Shown one piece after another: positions 51,995 through 59,146 of a stretch of 59,146 bases of DNA; the stretch's first letter is position 1; each line of letters opens with the position of its first letter. This stretch comes from JAHZMA01 sp965205905 (GTDB lineage: Bacteria > Pseudomonadota > Alphaproteobacteria > JABAAW01 > JAHZMA01), in contig CBDBHZ010000007.1 in assembly GCA_965205905.1 (NCBI GenBank), forward strand, positions 1-59,146. Direction: 5' to 3'. The notes beneath the pieces are model-generated. The model worked only from the letters and a program-made list of their open reading frames with translations. It was not told where the DNA came from and made no database searches. The translations under genes were made by a program, and so were the position numbers.

Positions 51995-52862
51995 ATTTTT
52001 GAATAATATTATTCATATCCCGCTGTAAATCTTCACTACGAAGGGCGGCGGCAATATTGGCTTCTAACCAGCCGATACGTTTACCACAATCAAACCGTTC
52101 ACCATCATAAAGCACGCCATAGACATCACGCGAGGTTAATTGCGCGCTGATGGCATCGGTAAGCTGAATTTCGCCACCAGCACCAGCAAGTTTTTTGTTG
52201 AGGTGAATAAAAATACCGGGGTCAAGCACATAACGCCCGATGATACAATGGTTGGAAGGTGCTTCTTCTACCGTAGGTTTTTCAACCATTTGGTTGGCTT
52301 TGATAACTTTTTGCCCTGATTTGAGGGTAATATCAGTGCCTGCAATCACGCCATAGCGCACCACATCTTCACGCGGTAAATCCTGCATGGCAATCGCTAA
52401 GCCACCGGTTTCTTCATAAGAATCCATCAACATGCGGGTGCAATTTTTTTCGCCCATCAGCAATTCATCAGGCGAGAGGATAACAAAGGGCTCATTGCCT
52501 GCCCAATGGCGTGCACACCAGATGGCATGGCCTAGCCCTAATCTTTCATCTTGACGCAAATAAGTGATAGCACCCGTTTCAGGTTGATAATTAGAAATCA
52601 TTTCGGCGATATCTGGTTTATTGACTTTTTTCAGAAAATTTTCCATATTAACATCGCGGTCAAAATGGTCTTGGATACTACTTTTTTCACGGGCAGTGAT
52701 AATCAGAATGTGCTCAATGCCAGCATCTAATGCTTCTTCCACCACATATTGAATCAGTGGCTTGGTGGCAACGGGCAGCATTTCTTTTGGCACAACTTTG
52801 GTGGCAGGCAACATTCTTGTACCTAAGCCTGCTGCTGGAATAATCGCTTTTCTGACGCGCAT
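51975..52862 (-). CDS. galU: UTP--glucose-1-phosphate uridylyltransferase
   Basis: Makes UDP-glucose from glucose-1-P and UTP. 295 residues. AIIPAAGLGTRMLPATKVVPKEMLPV is the nucleotide-binding motif (quoted here only as a block at residues 6-31, key residues GLGTRxLPxTKxxPKEMLP). EEALDAGIEHILIIT, YLRQDERLGLGHAIWCA and VEKPTVEEAPSNHCIIGRY follow, all typical of GalU. GAGGA precedes the ATG. With the overlapping phosphohexomutase and the distant galE it supplies the UDP-glucose/UDP-galactose pool. Confidence 0.95.
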   Translation of the reverse strand: MRVRKAIIPAAGLGTRMLPATKVVPKEMLPVATKPLIQYVVEEALDAGIEHILIITAREKSSIQDHFDRDVNMENFLKKVNKPDIAEMISNYQPETGAITYLRQDERLGLGHAIWCARHWAGNEPFVILSPDELLMGEKNCTRMLMDSYEETGGLAIAMQDLPREDVVRYGVIAGTDITLKSGQKVIKANQMVEKPTVEEAPSNHCIIGRYVLDPGIFIHLNKKLAGAGGEIQLTDAISAQLTSRDVYGVLYDGERFDCGKRIGWLEANIAAALRSEDLQRDMNNIIQKYAQNNL

Positions 52863-52935
52863 TTTTAATTCCTCATTAAATGAGTTTTGTATTTTTTGCT
52901 TTATAGCTTATTATCAATATTTTTGCAACACTATA

Positions 52936-55122
52936 TCACGTTGATTGTATCAGGCGCACCGCATTATCATGTTCAAACAGATGTAACAGCAGGGTTATTT
53001 TTTCTTTACTTGCTTTATCGGCTTGTTGATATTGGCTCAAAGATTGTTCTGCCATTATTTGCGCGTGTTCCAACAGATGGTGATGGCTTTGCCAATCCAC
53101 AAACTTAAAATCGGGCAAGCCGCTTTGCCTCACCCCTAACACATCGCCACCACCGCGTAATTTTAAGTCGGTTTCGGCGATGATAAAGCCATCATGGTGA
53201 TTACGAATTGTTTTTAGCCGTTCCTGTGCATTATAGCTGAGATTATCATGGTGAATCAGCAAACAATAGGAATCAACAGTGCCACGCCCGATTCTGCCAC
53301 GCAACTGATGCAATGCCGCCAGTCCGAATTGTTCGGCATGTTCAATCACCATGATGCTGGCTTCTTTCACATCTATCCCCACCTCAATCACGGTGGTTGC
53401 CACTAAAATTTGCGCCTCGCCCTCAATGAAATTTTTCAAGGCTTTTTCTTTTTGCGTGCTCGGCATTTTGCCATGCAGCTGTTCTATCAATTCAGGCGAA
53501 AAATATTGTTGCAACATAGTCGCACGCGAGAGAACATCAGTTTTTGCTTGATTTTGGGCTTCATCTTTTGCCCCTTCAATATCGCTGGGCTCAATCAGCG
53601 GACACACCCAATAGATTTTGCGTCCCTCATTAATGGCGCGTTTCAGCGCATCGATAATTTCACCGATACGGTTTTGCGAGAATAAACGCGTTACAATCGG
53701 GGTTCTGCCTTTGGGCAATTCGGTTAGCCGTGATATTTCTAAATTATGCCAATAGCTTAACATTAAGGTTCGCGGAATCGGGGTCGCGCTCATCACGAGC
53801 ATATCAAGATTTTGGGATTTTTCAGAAAAAATCAACCGCTGATGCACACCAAACCGATGTTGCTCATCAATCACGGCGATGCGTAAATCATGGTAGCGCA
53901 CCTGTTCTTGAAATAAGGCATGGGTGCCGATAATCATTTGAGGATTGGGGTTGATGCTATGATGATTGATACGCTCAAGCGCGGCTTTTTTATCAGCTGC
54001 TTTCATCTTGCCCGTCAGCAACACAATATCAATCGGGTGGTTTTGCAACAAAGCGGTGAAATTATCATAATGCTGTTTGGCAAGAATATCGGTTGGCGCC
54101 ATCAGCGACGCTTGCCCCTCGCTTCCTGCCACCAGCAACATGGTGAGCAGCGCGATGATGGTTTTACCGCTACCCACATCGCCTTGCAACAGCCGTAACA
54201 TCCTTGTGGGCTTTTGTAAGCTTTGGGTGATTTCAGCAAAAACCTGTTGTTGCGATGCGGTTAAGTCAAAAGGCAATTCGCTGATAATTTGCTGACATAA
54301 TGCCAGATTATCGTTGAGAGTATCGCGGTTTTTCGGGTGCTGATAGCTATATGTTTTAATCAAGCCTAGCATCAACTGATTGGCATAAAGCTCATCAAGT
54401 GCCAGCCTTGTGCGGGCAGGTGATTCGGGTAAAATATCAGTTTGATTTTGCGGCTGATGAATGTGAGTAAAGGCTTGCGCGAAGTTTGGCAAATGATATT
54501 CTTTAATGAGAGAATCATCTAACCATTCGGGGAATGCTGGCGATGTTGGAGGGGTGGGAATTTTTGTGAGTGCCTGATTGATGATTTTACGCACCATGAT
54601 TCGGGTAAGCCCTGCGGTTAAGGGGTAAATTGGTTCTAATAGATTGCTTGATAGATTCTCATCAGTTTCGGTATTATCGTCAGTTTTGGCGACGATATTC
54701 GGATGCACAATTTGCAATTTTTCACGAAATATATCAATCCTGCCCGCCAATGTAAGCGGTTGATGCAGTGGAAAATAACGGGTAAGATAGTCGTGCTTAA
54801 CGCTGAAAAACACAATCTCCATGCGTTCGCGAATCATACTATCAGGGTCTGCCATCAGCACGCGATAGGGCATACCGCGACGTGGCGGTGCAATATGCTG
54901 AATCGGTATCGCGGTAATCAGCACTTCTTGCCCATCATAATGCTTCGCTTGTGCTAGGCTTGGTATTTTGGTGCGCGTTAGCACGGCACGCGGAAAATGG
55001 CAGAGTAAATCCCAAATTTTCTCACCCCCCACCAGCTGATGAAATTTTTGCGCTAATTTATCGCCCACCCCTTTCAGCGTATTAATCTGTGCAAAAATTG
55101 GGTAAAGTCGTTCGGGGCGCAT
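52936..55122 (-). CDS. recG: ATP-dependent DNA helicase RecG
   Basis: Remodels stalled replication forks and branched DNA. 728 residues. The N-terminal wedge/OB domain (TLKGVGDKLAQKFHQLVGG, YDGQEVLITAIP) precedes the helicase core: Walker A LLQGDVGSGKTIIALLTML, motif II IAVIDEQHRFGVHQR, motif III MSATPIPRTL, motif IV-VI region ILVATTVIEVGIDVKEASIMVIEHAEQFGLAALHQLRGRIGRG (in part). The TRG-like C-terminal part includes GGGDVLGVRQSG. Its ATG shares one base with the stop of the upstream binding-protein gene (TAATG), an unusual coupling for recG. Confidence 0.95.
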   Translation of the reverse strand: MRPERLYPIFAQINTLKGVGDKLAQKFHQLVGGEKIWDLLCHFPRAVLTRTKIPSLAQAKHYDGQEVLITAIPIQHIAPPRRGMPYRVLMADPDSMIRERMEIVFFSVKHDYLTRYFPLHQPLTLAGRIDIFREKLQIVHPNIVAKTDDNTETDENLSSNLLEPIYPLTAGLTRIMVRKIINQALTKIPTPPTSPAFPEWLDDSLIKEYHLPNFAQAFTHIHQPQNQTDILPESPARTRLALDELYANQLMLGLIKTYSYQHPKNRDTLNDNLALCQQIISELPFDLTASQQQVFAEITQSLQKPTRMLRLLQGDVGSGKTIIALLTMLLVAGSEGQASLMAPTDILAKQHYDNFTALLQNHPIDIVLLTGKMKAADKKAALERINHHSINPNPQMIIGTHALFQEQVRYHDLRIAVIDEQHRFGVHQRLIFSEKSQNLDMLVMSATPIPRTLMLSYWHNLEISRLTELPKGRTPIVTRLFSQNRIGEIIDALKRAINEGRKIYWVCPLIEPSDIEGAKDEAQNQAKTDVLSRATMLQQYFSPELIEQLHGKMPSTQKEKALKNFIEGEAQILVATTVIEVGIDVKEASIMVIEHAEQFGLAALHQLRGRIGRGTVDSYCLLIHHDNLSYNAQERLKTIRNHHDGFIIAETDLKLRGGGDVLGVRQSGLPDFKFVDWQSHHHLLEHAQIMAEQSLSQYQQADKASKEKITLLLHLFEHDNAVRLIQST

Positions 55123-56138
55123 TATTTAAAGAGTTTAGGATAAAGCGCACGGGCAAGATGTTCCACCGCATCAATAGAAGCGGGGCTTGTTTGCCAATCG
55201 CTATAAAAAATCGGGATGATATTCTTAACTGCCTTTGTGCCAGCTAAATTTTCTTGAATAATCTTTTGCCGATAAAGCAGTAATTCTTGGTTGCCATCGA
55301 ACGGAATAATAACAGCATCAGGTTTGGCACGGCGTAAAGTTTTCCAATTTATGTCGGGATTTTCAGGCTCGGTAATGGTGAGATTTATCGCCCCAGTCTT
55401 TGCAATAATTGCCGTTTCCATCGATGCGTTACGCGGCCCGTAAGGGTTTTTTAAGCCACCTGCAAAGTAAAATATTTTTTTAGGATTTCTCTCTTTTTTT
55501 ACCGCTTTGCTGACCGCATTTAAGCGCGCTTTATATTGTTTTATCAATTTTGTCGCTTGCCCTTTACGTCCTGTTAATTCACCAATCGCAAGCATATCAT
55601 CAAACAAATCGTCAAATGTAATTTCTTTGCCTTCTTCCAAAAATGATTGGCACGAAACTTTATTGATGAAGCTATAAATTTTCTTATCATGCAAAGCTTT
55701 GCGGAATGTTTGGGCGTTTTTGGGGTAAATTCCCTGATAATAGCCCGCCAGATAAAATTTACTTTTTTGTTGGGTAAAATCCGATAGGCTAGGATAGCGA
55801 ATATCCAATAATTTAAGTTTGCCCAGATGGTTAAGCGTGGCTTGGCTTAATTGAAATTTTGTAAGATTGCGTTGCCCAGAACGCGCCAATCGCCAAACGC
55901 GATATTGCCGCGAATCACGGTTAATGCCACTCATAGCAGTGGCTTGATGATGCAGATTCAGCACCGTTAATATTTCATACATTGCCGTGCCATGAAACGC
56001 AATATCGCGGTTAATCGGCGTGGGGTAATTCACTTTCATACCGCAATTTGTGAGGGTGAGAGCCTGCGCCGCATCAGCCCGTGCCATCACACACAAGATG
56101 ATAAAAGCGATAATGATTATTTTTTTACAATGATTAAA
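55122..56138 (-). CDS. Periplasmic metal/cobalamin-type ABC substrate-binding protein
   Basis: 338 residues from the ATG at 56138 (a GTG at 56165 is an alternative). Signal peptide KKIIIIAFIILCVMARADA, then a class III (BtuF/FepB-like, peripla_BP_2) binding protein: NRDIAFHGTAMYEILTVLNL, YPSLSDFTQQKSKFYLAGYYQG, ELTGRKGQATKLIKQYKARLNAV, AIIAKTGAINL and RRAKPDAVIIPFDGNQELL. The long backbone helix is around residue 215. It should capture an iron-siderophore, heme, cobalamin or similar ligand. No permease or ATPase gene is next to it in this window. The DUF1636 protein gene directly upstream supports a metal link. Confidence 0.82.
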   Translation of the reverse strand, partial: FNHCKKIIIIAFIILCVMARADAAQALTLTNCGMKVNYPTPINRDIAFHGTAMYEILTVLNLHHQATAMSGINRDSRQYRVWRLARSGQRNLTKFQLSQATLNHLGKLKLLDIRYPSLSDFTQQKSKFYLAGYYQGIYPKNAQTFRKALHDKKIYSFINKVSCQSFLEEGKEITFDDLFDDMLAIGELTGRKGQATKLIKQYKARLNAVSKAVKKERNPKKIFYFAGGLKNPYGPRNASMETAIIAKTGAINLTITEPENPDINWKTLRRAKPDAVIIPFDGNQELLLYRQKIIQENLAGTKAVKNIIPIFYSDWQTSPASIDAVEHLARALYPKLFK

Positions 56139-56171
56139 CATAAAATACCATACCCGATAATTCACGATGCA

Positions 56172-56546
56172 TCAAGTCTCTAGCTTCTCGTGATAATTAA
56201 GCGGGGGAATGCGCCCTTTAATTTTGGCGCGTAAATTTTTAGGGCGTGTCGCAAAAGGAACAATGCCATCATCGGTTTGCTGATATTGCTTGAAAAATGT
56301 CAGCAAATCTTGACTATCATCATCAGCATTGAGCCCGCTTAACAGATAGCTGAATTTATCAGCATGGCTAAGGCTTACCGCGCATGGATTATCGCATTGC
56401 ACCAAACATTTTACGGGTTTGATGGCATTATCTTTATCGCGCCACTCATTAATAAGCCTATCATATAATAACCGCCCTGGTCGTGTTTCCGCATCATCAT
56501 GCCCCTTTTCGCGGCAACTGATACAAATATGCAAACAATGTGTCAT
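56172..56546 (-). CDS. DUF1636 cysteine-rich protein
   Basis: 124 residues. Cysteine motifs: HCLHICISCREKG at the N-terminus and VKCLVQCDNPCAVSL in the middle (CxxxCxxxC), followed by the family's ADKFSYLLSGLNADDD block and the closing DGIVPFATRPKNLRAKIKGRIPPL (in part). DUF1636 proteins resemble thioredoxin-like [2Fe-2S] ferredoxins and are often next to cobalt/cobalamin or metal uptake genes. The adjacent class III binding protein (33 bases downstream) agrees with this. Cytoplasmic; role unproven. Confidence 0.85.
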   Translation of the reverse strand: MTHCLHICISCREKGHDDAETRPGRLLYDRLINEWRDKDNAIKPVKCLVQCDNPCAVSLSHADKFSYLLSGLNADDDSQDLLTFFKQYQQTDDGIVPFATRPKNLRAKIKGRIPPLNYHEKLET

Positions 56547-56555
56547 ATCAGGGCG

Positions 56556-56990
56556 TCATGTTGGGCTATTTTGCTTTTTAATCACTAATGTGCCCGCCAT
56601 TTTATCATGCAAAGTTTGCCGTAAATCGTTGGTGAGCATCATTAAATGCCCTAGCCATAATATGATTGATGATAGTAGGCTACATATATAACGTAGTGAG
56701 GCAGTGGTGAATTGTAATTGTTGTTGATTCATGGTGATAATTTCTAATTTCATCACGCGCATTCCCAATGTTGCGCGTTTTTGCGAGCTATGTTGGGAGC
56801 TAAAATACAGCCATTCAATCGCGAAAACATGCCAAAATTTTGCGTTGATAATTTCACCAGTACTGTTTGCAACCAACGAGACAAGAAGCATGAAAATAGT
56901 CAGAATAATTGCATAATCAACAAAAGCCGCCGCAAACCTTTCGGGCAGTGTAGCAAAGGTGAGATTATCATTGGCAATATGCGAGGGCAT
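56556..56990 (-). CDS. RDD-family membrane protein
   Basis: 144 residues with three membrane segments: AAFVDYAIILTIFMLLVSLVA, FWHVFAIEWLYFSSQ and LRYICSLLSSIILWLGHLMML. The RDD pattern appears as LPERFAAAFVDYAI (R...D), QKRATLGMRVMKLEI (usually TxGKxxxxLxV) and LRQTLHDKMAGTLVIKK (usually QxLHDxxAxTxVV). Function is unknown in most members; some act in transport of ions or compatible solutes. It lies 9 bases upstream of the DUF1636 gene on the same strand. Confidence 0.82.
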   Translation of the reverse strand: MPSHIANDNLTFATLPERFAAAFVDYAIILTIFMLLVSLVANSTGEIINAKFWHVFAIEWLYFSSQHSSQKRATLGMRVMKLEIITMNQQQLQFTTASLRYICSLLSSIILWLGHLMMLTNDLRQTLHDKMAGTLVIKKQNSPT

Positions 56991-57034
56991 TTTACTATCC
57001 TAATTTATAGCGGCGATAAAGCAAGATGCACTTT

Positions 57035-57646
57035 TTACGGCAGTGGCACAGGGCTATTGCTTAACGAGCGTATCCATAAAATTAGATTCGCACGGTCTTT
57101 ATCATTTTTAATACCCGCAAAATTCATTTTTGTGTTGGGTATATATTTTTTAGGGTTATAAATAAACTCATTGAGTGATTCATAATCCCATGCACCGCCT
57201 TTTGCCAATAACGCTTCAGAATAAGCAAAGCCTTCGGTTGTGCCTAAAGCGCGATTCACAATATCCCACTGATTAGGACCGATACGATTCTGCCCACCTT
57301 CAGCAAAAGTATGACACGCAACGCATTTCTTGGCGATTTTTTCGCCCGCAACCACATCGGCACTGGCTAATAATGAACTAATCGGGGTTATTACTTCTTC
57401 TTCCACCACAGCTGTCGCTGTCGCCACGTCGCCCGCATCAATATAATAGGCGAATTTTGCCCGCTCGATGGCATCGGCATCACCACCATCGGCATCATCG
57501 CTATGTGCGCTATCAGTTTCACCATGCCCGCCAGCATCTTTGAATATAATTTCATCAATCACGAAATCAATCATCAGCATCACGAATAATGCGGTAAGCA
57601 CCGAAGCGGCTATTTTATTAATCAGTAAAGGATCTTTCATTTTCAT
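57035..57646 (-). CDS. Membrane-anchored cytochrome c (CycM/c552 type)
   Basis: 203 residues. One N-terminal membrane anchor (IAASVLTALFVMLMIDFVI), an Asp/Gly/His-rich linker of about 60 residues (HSDDADGGDADA), then a class I cytochrome c domain. Heme attachment is KKCVACHTF (CxxCH), and the axial Met is in IPNTKMNFAGI, with RIGPNQWDIVNRALGT and DRANLILWIRSL as family blocks. In Alphaproteobacteria CycM-type proteins carry electrons from the bc1 complex to an aa3 oxidase. Divergent from kdsB, a gene pair order seen in many Alphaproteobacteria. Confidence 0.9.
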   Translation of the reverse strand: MKMKDPLLINKIAASVLTALFVMLMIDFVIDEIIFKDAGGHGETDSAHSDDADGGDADAIERAKFAYYIDAGDVATATAVVEEEVITPISSLLASADVVAGEKIAKKCVACHTFAEGGQNRIGPNQWDIVNRALGTTEGFAYSEALLAKGGAWDYESLNEFIYNPKKYIPNTKMNFAGIKNDKDRANLILWIRSLSNSPVPLP

Positions 57647-57754
57647 AACCCATTAAAATAAAGATAGAATTTATTGCTGATTATGGGTATAACGCTATTA
57701 GCAAAATAAATCAAATGCTTTATTCACTGAACCAAATTTTTTAAAGGTTTTTTT

Positions 57755-58480
57755 ATGACTGACTTAATTTTTATCCCCGCAAGAATGCAAGCCACGCGTT
57801 TACCCAACAAACCATTGCTCCCCATTAATGATGTGCCGATGATTGTGCAGGTGATGCGCCGCGCCCAAGAAGCCGATTGCGCCAAAGTGATCGTGGCGGC
57901 AGGCGATGCCGAAATTGTAACCGCCATTAAAGATTATGGGGGCGAGGCAATTTTAACCGATAATGATTTGGCATCAGGCACCGACCGTATCTTTCAAGCC
58001 TATCAGCGATTTGGCGAACAAGCCGATTTTGTGATGAATTTGCAGGGCGATTTACCGAATATCAACAAAGAAGTTATCCGCGATGCTTTCATTTTTGCCA
58101 AACAAAGCGGTGCCGATATTACCACCCCGATTGCGCCAATGGACGACCCCGAAGAGATTAATAATGAAAATGTGGTGAAAGCCGCCATGTTGCTAGAACA
58201 AGGGCAAAAATCAGCGCGCGCATTATATTTTTCACGAATGCCGATTCCATTTCAAACGCCTATTTATTATCATCATGTTGGGCTGTATGTGTTTACCCGT
58301 GATGCGCTAGAAAAATTCGTGGGCTTACCGCAAACTGCGTTAGAAAAAACCGAACGGCTAGAACAATTACGGGCATTGCAGGCAGGCATGTCGATTGAGG
58401 GATTCTTAACGCATCATATCCCGTTGGGTGTGGATACCATGCAAGATTTAGAAGCCATTCGCGCCATGATGAAAGCATAA
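57755..58480 (+). CDS. kdsB: 3-deoxy-manno-octulosonate cytidylyltransferase (CMP-Kdo synthetase)
   Basis: Activates Kdo as CMP-Kdo for lipopolysaccharide inner core synthesis, so the organism probably makes Kdo-containing LPS. 241 residues. The nucleotide-binding motif is FIPARMQATRLPNKPL, followed by VIVAAGDAEIV, LASGTDRIFQAY and MNLQGDLPNI (QGDEP in enterobacteria; the Leu variant also occurs in other Alphaproteobacteria as I recall). YYHHVGLYVFTRDALEKFV and the C-terminal GVDTMQDLEAIR complete the family pattern. AAAGG precedes the ATG. pheA starts 5 bases downstream. Confidence 0.94.
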   Translation: MTDLIFIPARMQATRLPNKPLLPINDVPMIVQVMRRAQEADCAKVIVAAGDAEIVTAIKDYGGEAILTDNDLASGTDRIFQAYQRFGEQADFVMNLQGDLPNINKEVIRDAFIFAKQSGADITTPIAPMDDPEEINNENVVKAAMLLEQGQKSARALYFSRMPIPFQTPIYYHHVGLYVFTRDALEKFVGLPQTALEKTERLEQLRALQAGMSIEGFLTHHIPLGVDTMQDLEAIRAMMKA

Positions 58481-58485
58481 GGTTT

Positions 58486-59146
58486 ATGATGGCGGCGCAA
58501 AAAGTTGGATTTCAGGGGGTTGAGGGCGCATATTCGCATCAGGCGGCAAAACAAATTTTTGCTGATGCTGATTATCTGCCATTTTTCAGCTTTGAAGATT
58601 TGCTAGATGCCACGCAAAATAAGCAGATAAATTATGCGGTGATACCGATTGAAAATTCCACTGGTGGCAGGGTGGCAGAGTTTCACCATTTGTTACGCGA
58701 TACTGATTTGCAGATTGTCAGATGAATTTTTTATGCCGATTAAGCATTGTTTGTTGGGTAAAAAAGGGGGTTGCGATTGATGATATTTCGTATGTGTTAT
58801 CGCATCCGCAGGCTTTGGCGCAATGTAGGAATTTTTTACGGCAGAAAAAATTAGAAACTGTGGCACATGTGGATACCGCTGGCTCAGCCAAAGAGATTGG
58901 CGCGGATTCTGGCGGAGATGCGGATAAGAGGGTGGCGATTGCCTCGCATCTGGCAAGTGAGATTTATGGGCTAGAAATATTGGAAGAAAATATCCAAGAT
59001 AATGACGATAATACCACGCGCTTTTTGGTGATGACACGCAAAGAAATGGCGGCGTTTCCATCATTGTCTGATGCTGATGATGCCAGTAATTATATCACCA
59101 GTATGGTGTATCAGTTGCGGTCGGTACCAGCGGCACTTTATAAAAC
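58486..59146 (+). CDS. pheA: Prephenate dehydratase (partial, frameshifted as sequenced)
   Basis: Converts prephenate to phenylpyruvate for phenylalanine synthesis. The first frame gives KVGFQGVEGAYSHQAA and YAVIPIENSTGGRVAEFHHLL, both hallmark prephenate dehydratase blocks. It ends at a stop near 58725. One extra A near 58720 and one extra G in the run near 58773 explain the break. The restored frame then runs open to the window end: SYVLSHPQALAQCRNFL, AHVDTAGSAKEI, VAIASHLASEIYGLEIL, and DNTTRFLVMTR with the catalytic Thr-Arg-Phe. An ACT domain starts at the edge (SMVYQLRSVPAALYK). No chorismate mutase domain precedes it. Right end not in the window. Confidence 0.88.

Overview
The window looks like one bacterial chromosomal contig from an AT-rich alphaproteobacterium (about 40 % G+C by eye). 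The class is inferred from gene content and order: UPF0262 beside hisG-hisD, a BamF/DUF3035 lipoprotein before a Do-like protease and rarA, an ELM1-family protein beside rbfA, rbfA-infB-ylxR-nusA-rimP, adjacent dsbB and coq7, and a membrane cytochrome c next to kdsB and pheA. A marine Rhodospirillales- or SAR116-like lineage is possible but not proven. No rRNA or tRNA gene, CRISPR array, prophage or transposase was recognised.

Layout. 0-4.4 kb, minus strand: UPF0262, hisD, hisG and htpG; all except hisG carry single-base frameshifts. 4.5-8 kb: rpsT, a small orphan gene, a TIM-barrel hydrolase and a long-chain acyl-CoA synthetase. 8-14.5 kb, plus strand: an outer-membrane barrel protein with a complete peptide-type ABC importer (Tat-exported binding protein, two permeases, a fused double ATPase whose first half is degenerate). 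14.5-16.4 kb: a convergent gene for a degenerate ABC-ATPase-like protein with a long acidic tail and a 15-bp tandem repeat. 16.4-21.5 kb: galE, a small membrane protein, lspA and ileS.

21.5-23.9 kb is the clearest accessory island. It is an EcoRV-type restriction-modification pair (predicted site GATATC), very AT-rich, flanked by imperfect 25-bp inverted repeats and followed by about 550 bp of hairpins and degenerate repeats. 23.9-34 kb, mostly plus strand: two tandem MFS transporters, a DedA/YqaA-like protein, dsbB, coq7, a periplasmic TPR protein, accA, a GNAT acetyltransferase, a DUF2141 protein, BamF, a Do-like protease and rarA.

34-41 kb, minus strand: ELM1-like protein and the rbfA-infB-ylxR-nusA-rimP translation/transcription cluster. 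41-44 kb: a three-gene operon of a DyP-type peroxidase with two uncharacterised proteins that share short motifs with each other and with the peroxidase N-terminus. 44-57.7 kb: a GT61 glycosyltransferase behind a perfect palindrome, pgeF, an M23 peptidase, xseA, an AGCS symporter, an atypical response regulator, a phosphohexomutase, galU, recG, a metal/cobalamin-type binding protein with a DUF1636 protein, an RDD protein and a cytochrome c. 57.7 kb to the end: kdsB and the start of a frameshifted pheA.

Functional groups: envelope sugar precursors (galE, galU, phosphohexomutase, kdsB, GT61); envelope biogenesis and quality control (lspA, BamF, Do-like protease, dsbB, M23 peptidase, pgeF); aromatic and histidine biosynthesis; core translation; DNA repair (recG, rarA, xseA). 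All frameshifts lie in the outer 4.4 kb and last 0.4 kb, while the reading frames between are clean. This fits low-quality contig ends better than gene decay.
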